From assembly GCA_964430245.1 (NCBI GenBank), contig CAYSEW010000010.1, positions 36,413 to 100,412 on the forward strand: a stretch of DNA of 64,000 bases, read 5' to 3'. Within the stretch, counting starts at the first letter, position 1; each line of letters begins with the position of its first letter. The DNA comes from CAYSEW01 sp964430245 (GTDB taxonomy: Bacteria; Bacteroidota; Bacteroidia; Flavobacteriales_D; Parvicellaceae). This document shows positions 43,501 to 52,100 of this stretch, one piece after another. The notes beneath the pieces were generated by a model that saw only the letters and a list, made by a program, of their open reading frames with translations, did not search any database and was not told the DNA's origin. The translations under genes and the position numbers were made by a program.

Positions 43501-43547
43501 GGATTCAAAAGGTATTTCTTGATGCAATAAAGAAAATAGATCAATAA
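40533..43547 (+). CDS. NagZ-type glycoside hydrolase family 3 fused to beta-lactamase-like domain
   Basis: A membrane anchor (residues about 9-30) precedes a GH3 beta-N-acetylglucosaminidase domain (residues 60-400): ASAKHFPGHGDTDSDSHKTLP is the NagZ signature and VFTDALNMRGV holds the catalytic Asp. A GH3 C-terminal-like domain follows. The C-terminal third is a class C beta-lactamase/PBP-like domain with DLASITKIASSAAA (SxxK), YSDVGYY (YxN-like position) and FGHSGFTG (HxG). The fusion is known in Bacteroidota and would join cleavage of GlcNAc from muropeptides to a serine-hydrolase step. The length is 1004 residues. It is convergent with the wbqC-like gene, 1 base away. Confidence 0.92.
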   Translation: MNKKKQNIMRYIFFSTIFLSIFSSGIYLWNEINFNTENTAKYFPKPDVDPAFIDIDSQWVDSIYATLSLKEKIGQLFMVAAYSNKDQDHIDEVSNLINEYNIGGLIFFQGGPNRQLDLTNYYQSISKTPLLISIDAEWGLAMRLDSTMKFPHQMTLGAIQNNELIYNMGQQIANQCKRIGTHINLAPVADINNNPNNPVINYRSFGEDRENVTQKSLAYMNGMHNEKILASAKHFPGHGDTDSDSHKTLPIINHNKNRLDSVELYPFKTLIKNGLQSMMVAHLYIPSLDNTPNKASSLSSNIVTNLLKNELGFKGLVFTDALNMRGVTAFYEPGKLDVQALVAGNDILLRPENIPVAIEEIINAINSGLIKEEEINKSVKKILTMKAWLGLDNYLPKSKENLFNDLHSYDAQFINHELYKNALTVVKDNAIIPISRLDTLKIASVSIGNNGANEFNHSIDRYCSFEQFNISSKPSYEEADQLIEQLNGYNLIIISVHEMNQNPYQNFGLHPTIDKLLSRIAVGNKVILNLLGNPYSLSKLKSLNQLDAVLVSYEDESLSKELSGQLIFGGIEAKGKLPISINNKYPAGHGIKTAKTRLSYVFPESIGVNKKDLKQVENIVAEALREGVFPGCQVLAAKDGQVFYQKSFGRHTYNESAKKVDNNDIYDLASITKIASSAAAIMKLYEEGHIHLDSTLSTYLPDIVNNTEYENIILKEMLTHQARLTPWIPFHFKTLHKGQPKYDVYSIKKSDYFDQRVAENMYIYSSYRDTIFQQIIKTALLKEKKYKYSDVGYYFFNEIIRRVKNTNQDQYVENEIYGRLGLNNIGYNPRDKWTLERIPPTEDDKIFRKQLIQGDVHDQGAALFGGVGGHAGLFSNSNDLAVLMQMYMQYGHYGGDTLYDKEILELFTSSPYLETHRNRRGIAFDKPVLSGVGGPTCNYCSSNKSFGHSGFTGTLTWADPENGFVYVFLSNRVYPDAENRKILSLSIRTRIQKVFLDAIKKIDQ

Positions 43548-43548
43548 A

Positions 43549-44154
43549 TTATCCTAAAATATTCACTGCAGCTGGACCTTCATTAAATACTAGGTCATAT
43601 ATACTCAAATTAGGAATAAAACCCATTTTCTCTTCAAATACCTGAATGTACTTGTTTTCATTGTAATATTGTGATGTGCCCATTTTTGGATGAATCAGAC
43701 TCCTTAGGTCTAATTTATTTTTTATCTCTTTTTCGTAGCTATCAGTATAGCTTAATTCTATTTCAAGATCTAATAACTTTAAAAAAATATTTAATAATTC
43801 CATATTAAAATCCACAAGATAATGGATGTTCTTTTGCTCATATAAATGAATGAATTTATCTTCATAAAATTCGAAATAAGGAGAGGATCGATAACTACTT
43901 TCTAATGATTTCCAATGAATTTTTTGCCAGTTTTGGCCATAATCAATCTTCACCTCCTTCATAGGAGTATTACTACTTCTAGTAATAGGGATAATCAAAG
44001 CTAATTTCCCATTAGCACCATAGATTTCACATCTATTTCTATAGGATTGCTTAACATAGTTTTCATGTACATCAATGCTAACTTGATCAGCTTTTAACAG
44101 GCAGGAATAAAAATCTAAATTACCAGCATATAAGGAGCTAAAAACCGCCTTCAT
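43549..44154 (-). CDS. WbqC-like family protein
   Basis: The 201-residue protein matches the WbqC family from its N-terminus (SLYAGNLDFYSCLLKADQVS, then HENYVKQSYRNRCEI). The segment KLALIIPITRSSNTPMKEVK and the following NWQKIHWKSLESSYRSSPYF are also family hallmarks. WbqC-like proteins occur in polysaccharide clusters and near lepB in Bacteroidota; their activity is not established, though they are suspected of acting in nucleotide-sugar metabolism. It shares one base with lepB (start 44154) and is last of the dapB-lepB-wbqC operon. Confidence 0.88.
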   Translation of the reverse strand: MKAVFSSLYAGNLDFYSCLLKADQVSIDVHENYVKQSYRNRCEIYGANGKLALIIPITRSSNTPMKEVKIDYGQNWQKIHWKSLESSYRSSPYFEFYEDKFIHLYEQKNIHYLVDFNMELLNIFLKLLDLEIELSYTDSYEKEIKNKLDLRSLIHPKMGTSQYYNENKYIQVFEEKMGFIPNLSIYDLVFNEGPAAVNILG

Positions 44155-45989
44155 TATTCAACAAATGAAAAGACCCTATCCCATCTTATACTACCAAAAA
44201 ATCCTTTTTCAGCATCTGGATGTCTTGAAAACCAAACAAAAGAAGCTGTCCCTACTACATGATCTTCTGGTACAAAACCCCAAACTCTTGAATCTGCTGA
44301 CCCATGTCTATTATCTCCCATTAACCAATAGTAATTCTGCTTAAAAGTATAGGAAGTTTCTTCTTTACCATTAATAATATACGGACCACCTTTTACATGT
44401 TTTACCTCATTTTGCTCATAAACCTCAATGGCCCTTTTATAAATGATCCATGTAGAATCATTCAATTCAATTTCCCCTCCTTTTTCTGGGATATACAAAG
44501 GACCAAAATTATCCCTTGTCCAATTAAAATCTGGATGATTAGGGAAAATAGGACAATATTGATATTGCATAGCATAATCATAGCCTTTAAGCTTGTTCTC
44601 TCTTTCTACTTTTTTAGGGTTCCATTTGGATTTAATTTTATTGGCAGTAGCATCACTACATATATACTCATAAACTATGTATTTTACCCCATCAATATCT
44701 TCATCTGGTCGTTTATTGATCTGCCTATTCTGTAGATCATTATAATAATACATTCCATAATTATCCGATAAAAATTGTTCTGGAGGAATACTAGCATTTT
44801 TATTATAATAAAACTTATATGTAAATAATGCTTCTGGTGGTAGTTTTTCTGGAACACCATCAATATGAATAATATTATTAATAATCTGCAAAGTATCACC
44901 TGCCACACCAACACTTCTTTTAATGTAGTTCTCTTTTTTATCAATAGGAAGAGTTGTAATTCCTTCTGTTTTTTCGATTCTTTTAGAGAAAATAGGTCCC
45001 CCATTAATGAATTCATTCCTTGTAAAATTCATGTATTCATCTACATCTTTAGCATATGCCTTATAAGTCATTTCTTGAGGCATCCCAGTATTTGGATCTA
45101 CTGATAGATTATTGATCCATCTAAAAAATGCCTCATCCCTTAAAATTCCATAATAATCATGTGCGATCACAGCATCATGTATGATTACTGAATCACCAAC
45201 TGGCCAATTAAAAACCATAATGTCATTTCTTTTAATCTCCCCATATCCAGGCAATCTTGTATAATCAAGCTTGAACCATTCTACAAATGAAGGAATAAAG
45301 GTGCCAGGGATTCTATTGTGAACAAATGGTATAGACATTGGCGTCTGAGGAAGCTTTGCTCCATATTTCATTTTATTAACGAATAAATAATCTCCTATTC
45401 TCATGGTCTTTTCCATAGAACCAGTAGGAATAGTAAATGCTTCAAAGAAAAATGTTCTGATAATAGAAGCTGCAACAATTGCAAATCCCAAGGCATTGGT
45501 CCATTCACAAGCCATTGTCTTCTTATTGGGTTTATCCTTCGATCCTATTAATTTAAAAATCAACAACAAGGCATGCCCTACAAAAGGGCAGATAAAAAAC
45601 AAAGTAATATGATCATGAATAAATCGTCTGTTTCTCTGTTCAGATTTTGTCCAATCTGTAGGTTCAACCAATTGATTCTTATCATCATAAGCTAAAAATG
45701 GAATGTAATACCATGGTAAAAGGATACACATTAATGAATCTTTTGGTGTGTACTTACCAAACAACCGAGCAGTTTCTACATTACATCCAACTGTAACTAC
45801 GAAGTTCACAAATGGAATAATGAAAAAGAAAATCCACCACCATGGTTTTTTAATCACTTTTAGCCAAACAAGAATATTGTATACAGGAACAAATCCTTCC
45901 CAGCTTTTTCTACCAGCTTTTTCAAAGATCTTCCATAAAGAGCCAAAATAAATGGCAATCATTAAATACATTAAAATTTGTGGTATCAT
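44154..45989 (-). CDS. lepB: Signal peptidase I
   Basis: The 611-residue protein is longer than enterobacterial LepB and is typical of Bacteroidota. Several N-terminal membrane helices (residues 5-20, 48-70, 85-100, 125-147) are followed by another near 166-185 and the catalytic domain. Ser191 in FTIPTGSMEKTMRIGD is the nucleophile, and Lys357 in YIKRSVGVAGDTL is the general base. The GDNRHGSADSRVWGFVP motif (box E) follows near the C-terminus. It cleaves signal peptides at the outer face of the inner membrane, so it would process the many exported proteins in this window. It lies 9 bases after dapB. Confidence 0.95.
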   Translation of the reverse strand: MIPQILMYLMIAIYFGSLWKIFEKAGRKSWEGFVPVYNILVWLKVIKKPWWWIFFFIIPFVNFVVTVGCNVETARLFGKYTPKDSLMCILLPWYYIPFLAYDDKNQLVEPTDWTKSEQRNRRFIHDHITLFFICPFVGHALLLIFKLIGSKDKPNKKTMACEWTNALGFAIVAASIIRTFFFEAFTIPTGSMEKTMRIGDYLFVNKMKYGAKLPQTPMSIPFVHNRIPGTFIPSFVEWFKLDYTRLPGYGEIKRNDIMVFNWPVGDSVIIHDAVIAHDYYGILRDEAFFRWINNLSVDPNTGMPQEMTYKAYAKDVDEYMNFTRNEFINGGPIFSKRIEKTEGITTLPIDKKENYIKRSVGVAGDTLQIINNIIHIDGVPEKLPPEALFTYKFYYNKNASIPPEQFLSDNYGMYYYNDLQNRQINKRPDEDIDGVKYIVYEYICSDATANKIKSKWNPKKVERENKLKGYDYAMQYQYCPIFPNHPDFNWTRDNFGPLYIPEKGGEIELNDSTWIIYKRAIEVYEQNEVKHVKGGPYIINGKEETSYTFKQNYYWLMGDNRHGSADSRVWGFVPEDHVVGTASFVWFSRHPDAEKGFFGSIRWDRVFSFVE

Positions 45990-45998
45990 CTTATAAAT

Positions 45999-46706
45999 TT
46001 AAAGTCCAAGCACCTCTTTCATTGAAAAAATTCCTTTTTTATCTTGAAGGAATTCAGCTGCAATTACAGCGCCTAAAGCAAATCCATTTCTATTCAATGC
46101 TTCGTGCTCTATGCTTATCTTATCTTCACTACTATTATATTCAACTCTATGAGTCCCTGGAATATCTGCTTTCCTAAATGATTGTATTTTTAAAATATGA
46201 TCTTTCACTTTTTCTGCTTCTTTCCATGAATCATAAGCTGTTAATTCTTCAAGCATTCCGGTGGCAATTGTAATGGCGGTTCCACTGGGCGAATCTAATT
46301 TTTGCAAATGATGGGTTTCTAAAATTTGAGGTTTATATTGTTTGTTTGCATTCATTAACGAAGCTAGTTTCTTATTTATTTCAAAAAAAATGTTAACGCC
46401 TAAAGAAAAATTAGTAGCTGCTAATAAAGCTCCATTTAACTCATTACATTTATTTTTTACTATTTCAAAATCATCATACCAGCCAGTTGTACCTACAACT
46501 ACAGGTATATTTAAATTAAAACAACGAATTATATTATCAAAAGCACTATCAGGATTAGTGAATTCAATGGCTACATCAGCTTTATTTATTTTTTCATTAT
46601 CCCATTGATCAACATCTACAACTCCAACTATTTGATGCCCTCTCTTAAGAGCCAATTCTTCGATAAGTTGACCCATTTTACCATATCCTATAATTGCTAT
46701 TTTCAT
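45999..46706 (-). CDS. dapB: 4-hydroxy-tetrahydrodipicolinate reductase
   Basis: DapB reduces the DapA product with NAD(P)H in the diaminopimelate/lysine pathway. The dinucleotide-binding motif IAIIGYGKMGQLIE is at the N-terminus, and the catalytic segment is ETHHLQKLDSPSGTA with the conserved HH, Lys and SPSGT. VVGTTGWYDDF and AATNFSLGVNIFFE are the other family motifs. At 235 residues it is the compact Bacteroidota form. It is first in a dapB-lepB-wbqC operon. Confidence 0.96.
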   Translation of the reverse strand: MKIAIIGYGKMGQLIEELALKRGHQIVGVVDVDQWDNEKINKADVAIEFTNPDSAFDNIIRCFNLNIPVVVGTTGWYDDFEIVKNKCNELNGALLAATNFSLGVNIFFEINKKLASLMNANKQYKPQILETHHLQKLDSPSGTAITIATGMLEELTAYDSWKEAEKVKDHILKIQSFRKADIPGTHRVEYNSSEDKISIEHEALNRNGFALGAVIAAEFLQDKKGIFSMKEVLGL

Positions 46707-46724
46707 ATATTAAATAAACAGAGA

Positions 46725-46732
46725 CAAATGTA
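46725..46732 (-). promoter_or_regulatory. Possible -7 promoter element of dapB (TACATTTG)
   Basis: The minus strand reads TACATTTG, the same -7 as the rpsA promoter, about 18 bases from the dapB ATG. No TTG lies at the right -33 spacing, so support is partial. Confidence 0.35.
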
Positions 46733-46865
46733 TAATAAAAGCTAAACTTATGTAATTCTTGACCCTTACTAAAAACAGAATTTTAAAAAACAACTATAAA
46801 AATTTGATTCGTCTTAATCATTAATCTGATTTAAATTTCTAAATTAACATCTTTAATCAGCTAAA

Positions 46866-48794
46866 ATGTACTCCTTCAATCCAAAAATATATTTAAACAT
46901 CAATAATTTTATTCGGGTTTTATGGGCAATTGCATTACTGTTAAATTGTTCAACTTTTTATACTCAATTTCAGATTAATGGCAATGCTTCTCAAATAGAT
47001 TGCAAATGCTATCAATTAACACCGAATCAAGCTGGACAAGTTGGATCTGTATGGAATATTTATCAAATAGACCTTAATCAACCGTTTGATTTTAACTTTG
47101 ATGTTTTCTTGGGATGCAATAATTCAAGCATCTGGACTGGTGCTGACGGAATAGTTTTTGGGTTACAACCTCTTAATACAAATATTGGAACTGCAGGAGG
47201 TGGAATGGGAATGGGCGGTATTTCTCCCTCTTTAGGCGTTTACATAGATACTTATCAGAATACTGCTCATAATGATATGCTTAATGACCATATTTCCATA
47301 AATAGTAATGGAGATTTTAATCATTCTACAGCCAACAATCTTTCAGGACCATTTGATCTTGGAGAAATAGAGGATTGTGCCTATCATACATTAAGAGTTG
47401 TATGGGACCCTTCAACAACAGTTTATTTAGTTTATTTCGATGGAAACCTAGCGCTTACTTATGTTGGTGATATTATCAATACTATTTTTGGAGGAAACCC
47501 CACTGTATATTGGGGATTTACTAGTTCTACCGGACAAGCATTCAACGAACAAAGGTTTTGTATTGACGTCCCTGACATCACAATTGACGTATCTAATCTT
47601 TCTATTGTAGATGAGCATTGTAACCAATCTGATGGAAGCATTACAGGAATAAGCTATACTGGAGGTTTGAGCCCTATCTCTTTTGATTGGAACGGAACAA
47701 CGACTACAAGCATAGACACAACCAGCCTTATAGCAGGAACTTATCAATTGACAATATCCGATGGTCTAGGATGTAATGAAACTACAGGTCCTTATACAAT
47801 TAACAACATACCTTCTCCTGTGATAGACACAACTTCAATGATAATTATTGATGAGTCCTGTGATCAATCTGATGGTTCAATTTCAGGTATTACTATTTCA
47901 GGGGGTATATCTCCCTATAACTACACATGGAATGGAACTTCAAGTACTGTAGTTGATCAAACAAACCTTTCTAATGGTAGCTACCTGTTAATAGTAAATG
48001 ATCAATATGGGTGTCAGGATTCATTAGACCTTTTAATTGATTCTATTCCTGGTCCAGAGATCGACACGTTATTATTAGCTATCTATGATGAAGACTGTGG
48101 ACAATCAAATGGATATATTAATGGGTTGAATGTTAATAATGGGACATCTCCCCTTACCTATTATTGGAATAACAGCATAGTTAATAACATTGATACTAAT
48201 AATTTAAATCTTGGCACATATACATTTACTGTAGTAGATACTAATGGATGCAGAGACTCAGTTACTTATATGATCAATGATATAAATTACCATACTACTT
48301 TATTTGATTATAGCCCACTTAGTATACTTGCCGAAAGTACAGTTACATTTAATGACCTTTCAATTGACACAACTGTATCCTGGTTATGGGACTTTGGAGA
48401 AGGAACATTAGACACTACTCAATCCCCTAGTTTTATTTATGAATATCCTGGTGATTATACTGTTTGCTTAACCTCAACCAATAATTTCAATTGTTGGGAA
48501 ACTTATTGTTTAGATCTAACCATTGATGCATTAGAACTAATTATTCCTAATGTGTTTACTCCCAATAATGATATGATCAATGATTATTTTAAAATCACAG
48601 GGATTAATGATCAGTTTGAACTAAACATCCTAAATCGATGGGGAGAAACAATTTTTCAAGCCTTTCCTTACAAGAATAATTGGGATGGAAGAACAACAGC
48701 AGGTATAGAACTTCCAAATGGAACCTATCTCTATATACTTACTAATCATCAAGATGAAGAAAAATATTCTGGAACTTTTCAAATCCAGAGATAG
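46866..48794 (+). CDS. Lectin/SprB-repeat/PKD surface protein with T9SS type B sorting domain
   Basis: The 642-residue protein begins with a hydrophobic export segment. A legume-lectin-like (L-type) beta-sandwich domain follows (residues 40-235; WTGADGIVFGLQP, LGVYIDTYQNTAHND, LRVVWDPSTTVYLVYFDG). Three SprB-type repeats come next, with motifs such as CNQSDGSITG, CDQSDGSISG and CGQSNGYING, followed by a PKD domain (VSWLWDFGEGTLDTTQSP). The C-terminus is a type B sorting domain (IPNVFTPNNDMINDYF, then ILNRWGETIF). It should be secreted by T9SS and attached to the surface, where the lectin domain may bind glycans. No PorP/SprF gene is adjacent, unlike the two other type B genes here. Confidence 0.88.
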   Translation: MYSFNPKIYLNINNFIRVLWAIALLLNCSTFYTQFQINGNASQIDCKCYQLTPNQAGQVGSVWNIYQIDLNQPFDFNFDVFLGCNNSSIWTGADGIVFGLQPLNTNIGTAGGGMGMGGISPSLGVYIDTYQNTAHNDMLNDHISINSNGDFNHSTANNLSGPFDLGEIEDCAYHTLRVVWDPSTTVYLVYFDGNLALTYVGDIINTIFGGNPTVYWGFTSSTGQAFNEQRFCIDVPDITIDVSNLSIVDEHCNQSDGSITGISYTGGLSPISFDWNGTTTTSIDTTSLIAGTYQLTISDGLGCNETTGPYTINNIPSPVIDTTSMIIIDESCDQSDGSISGITISGGISPYNYTWNGTSSTVVDQTNLSNGSYLLIVNDQYGCQDSLDLLIDSIPGPEIDTLLLAIYDEDCGQSNGYINGLNVNNGTSPLTYYWNNSIVNNIDTNNLNLGTYTFTVVDTNGCRDSVTYMINDINYHTTLFDYSPLSILAESTVTFNDLSIDTTVSWLWDFGEGTLDTTQSPSFIYEYPGDYTVCLTSTNNFNCWETYCLDLTIDALELIIPNVFTPNNDMINDYFKITGINDQFELNILNRWGETIFQAFPYKNNWDGRTTAGIELPNGTYLYILTNHQDEEKYSGTFQIQR

Positions 48795-48802
48795 ATTATC
48801 AT

Positions 48803-49120
48803 CTATAGATTTGCATCTAACTTTTCTGCCAGTGTTTCTTTAGGAACTGCACCTACTACTTTTTCTACTACTTCACCATTTTTCAACACCACTATTGTAG
48901 GAATATTTCTAACTCCAAATTTCGCAGCAATGCCAGGATTGTGGTCAACATTTACTTTCCCCACCACGGCTTTACCTTCATATTCAGTTGCTAAAGCATC
49001 TACATGGGGACCTACCAAACGACATGGTCCACACCATTCTGCCCAAAAGTCAACTAATACTGCTTTATCTGATTGCATTGCTAATTCTTCAAAATTAGCC
49101 TCTGTAAATTCTAATGCCAT
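48803..49120 (-). CDS. trxA: Thioredoxin
   Basis: A 105-residue classical cytoplasmic thioredoxin. The active site is Cys30 and Cys33 in FWAEWCGPCRL; the cis-proline is in VRNIPTIVVLKNGEVV. There is no signal peptide. It reduces protein disulfides, for example for ribonucleotide reductase. It is convergent with the lectin-type protein, 8 bases apart, and followed downstream on the same strand by dnaE after 76 bases, possibly in one transcript with it in the order dnaE-trxA. Confidence 0.96.
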   Translation of the reverse strand: MALEFTEANFEELAMQSDKAVLVDFWAEWCGPCRLVGPHVDALATEYEGKAVVGKVNVDHNPGIAAKFGVRNIPTIVVLKNGEVVEKVVGAVPKETLAEKLDANL

Positions 49121-49196
49121 TTTATATTTTTTTTAATTGTTTACGAATATAATACCAAGTTCTATTATCTCAAATTAAATCTATTAATTTTAAACC

Positions 49197-52100
49197 TTAA
49201 ATTGAAAGGCTAGGCTCATTTATTTCACCTTGCTTTTTGTGTTCAGCTAATTTTAAATTATAAACGAATTCATTTATTTTAGACTGATTAACAGAATATC
49301 CTAAAAAACTATTTTGTTGTTTTAGCTGATCCAACAACAGGTTTGATAAAGAAATTTTTAAATTTCTAGAAGCAAGCACAACAGAAGAAAAATCATTCTT
49401 ATCTACCAATTCAAAATAAACAGGTTTACTTCCTTTATTCTTCAAAAAAATCTCATCAATAGCTTGTATTTCTAATGCATCCATTGAATTGGCATCCCAT
49501 CTCAAATAAATCTTATTTACTTTCTTTTCTAGTACTTCTGACAGTAATTCAATATGCTGAATTTTAAATTCTTTTTGTTTGCCATCTGAATTATAATGTC
49601 TTGGCTTTAGCTGTATTTTTCCAGTTATATGCAAAAAACAACCATTAACGAAAAAACGACTGAATTTTAAATATTGATCGCCAAACAGTCTAAACTCCAT
49701 AGACCCCATCATATCCTGAATTTCTAGCACACCATATTTATTACCTCTTCTACTCTCTAGATTTAATGCTTTATTGACAATCCCAATAAATGAAAATTCT
49801 TTCTCAGGAAGTTCAGCCAACTTATTTTGTAAAACATTAATGGAAATATTCCTAAAATTATCAAGCTCTATTTGATAATCTTCCAAGGGATGACCAGAAA
49901 TATAAATACCAACTAATTCTTTTTCTTTATTTAATTTTTCAAATGTATTCCAAGGTTCAGCTTCTGGAATTTTAGGTTCAGGTATTTCAGGAGAATCTGA
50001 AATTGAATCGAATATTGAGGTTTGTGTAGAATTTTTAATTCGATCACAGGCCTGCCCATATTTAATGACCTTATCAATTAGAATATTGCCTTTTTCGTCC
50101 TCCTTAAAATATTGCGCTCTATGAATATCACTAAAACTATCAAAAGCACCTGCCATTGCAAAATTCTCAAGCACAGTTCTATTGCAATCTCTTAAATTGA
50201 TTCTTTTTACAAAATCAAAAATTGAACCATATAGTCCATCATTTTTTCTTTCGGAAACAATATTCTTAACAGCACCTTCTCCTACTCCCAAAATAGCCCC
50301 TAATCCAAACCTAACCTCTCCTTTATCATTAACTGCAAACTTATACCAGCTTTCATTTACATCAGGTCCTAATACTTGAAGGCCCATTCTGTTACATTCT
50401 TCCATAAAGAAACTCACCTTTTTTATATCTTTCATGTTATTACTTAGTACTGCTGCCATGTATTCGGCAGGATACCTAGCTTTTAGATAAGCTGTATGAT
50501 ATGCAATTAAGGCATAACAGGTTGAATGCGATTTATTAAATGCATATGAAGCAAATGCTTCCCAATCTTTCCAAATTTTTTCAAGAACCTCTCTATTATG
50601 TCCTTTTTGCTCTCCTTGATCCAAAAATTTCGGCTTCATTTTAGCAAGAAGGTCAAATTTTTTCTTACCCATTGCTTTTCGAAGTGTATCTGCTTCACCT
50701 TTAGTAAACCCAACTAATTTCTGTGACAAAAGCATCACCTGCTCTTGATAAACAGTAATCCCATAGGTCTCTTTTAAATATTCTTCCATTTCTGGCAAAT
50801 CATATTTTATTTCTTCATTGCCATGTTTTCTTTTTATAAAGCTTGGAATGTATTCAAGTGGACCTGGACGGTATAGCGCATTCATTGCAATAAGATCTGA
50901 AAACTCAGTTGGTTTTAAAGATTTTAAATGTTTTTGCATACCCTGAGACTCATATTGAAAAACACCTATGGTTTCTCCTCGTTGAAAAAGTTGATACGTT
51001 TGTTCATCGTCCAACGGTACATTCTCAATGTCAATTTTTTCACCAGTTCTAGCTTCAATTATTTTTACAGTGTCTTTTATTAGAGTCAATGTCTTCAACC
51101 CTAAAAAATCCATTTTCAATAATCCTGCATTCTCTGCAACAGAGTTATCGAACTGTGTACACCACATCTCAGAATCTTTTGCCCTTGCAACTGGGACAAA
51201 CTCTCTTATATCTGATGGTGTAATAATTACTCCACAAGCATGAATTCCTGTATTACGAACAGATCCTTCCACCAACTTTGCCTGTCTTACCACTTCCCCT
51301 TCTAAATTATTTTGCTCAGAAATCTTTTTAAGATCAAGCGCCATCTTAATCTGATCAGAGTTTAATTTTTCAGACAGCTTTTTCTCATTAGAATTAAATA
51401 ATGTATTTAGCTTTATATCAGGAACCAGCTTAGCTATTCTATCCGTTTCATTTAAAGAAAGATCTAATACCCTACCTGTATCTCTAATTGAAGATTTAGC
51501 AGCCATGGAGCCGTAGGTAATAATCTGAGCAACTTGACTAGACCCATATTTATCTATTACATATTGAATAACTTTTGACCTTCCCTCATCATCAAAATCA
51601 ATATCAATATCAGGCATCGACACCCTATCAGGATTTAGAAATCTCTCAAAAAGCAAGTTATACTTTATAGGATCTACATTTGTTATGCCTGTACAATAAG
51701 CTACGACTGATCCTGCAGCAGACCCCCTTCCAGGCCCAACTGAAACCCCTTGCTCTCTAGCTTCATTACAAAAATCCTGAACTATTAGAAAATAACCAGG
51801 ATACCCTGTATTCCTAATTGTTTCCAATTCAAAATCCAATCTCTCTTCAAGTTCTTTGTTTATTTTTCCATATCTTTTTTCAGCTCCTTTATAAGCTAAA
51901 TGCCTTAAATAACTATTCTCCCCATTTTTCAAAGACTCATCTTTCAGATCTTCTGGGTCATTAAATTCTTCAGGAATATCAAATGCAGGTAATAACACAT
52001 CACTAGCCAGCTTATACATCTCACATTTACCTATTATTTCATTAGTTGTTCTAATAGCGTCAGGAAGATCTGCAAAAAGCGTTTTCATTGCTTCCTGTGA

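Noticed and set aside
47448..47747. Minus-strand open frame inside the lectin/SprB gene
   Set aside because: It is a shadow of the strongly supported plus-strand domain and has no promoter, signal or recognisable motif.
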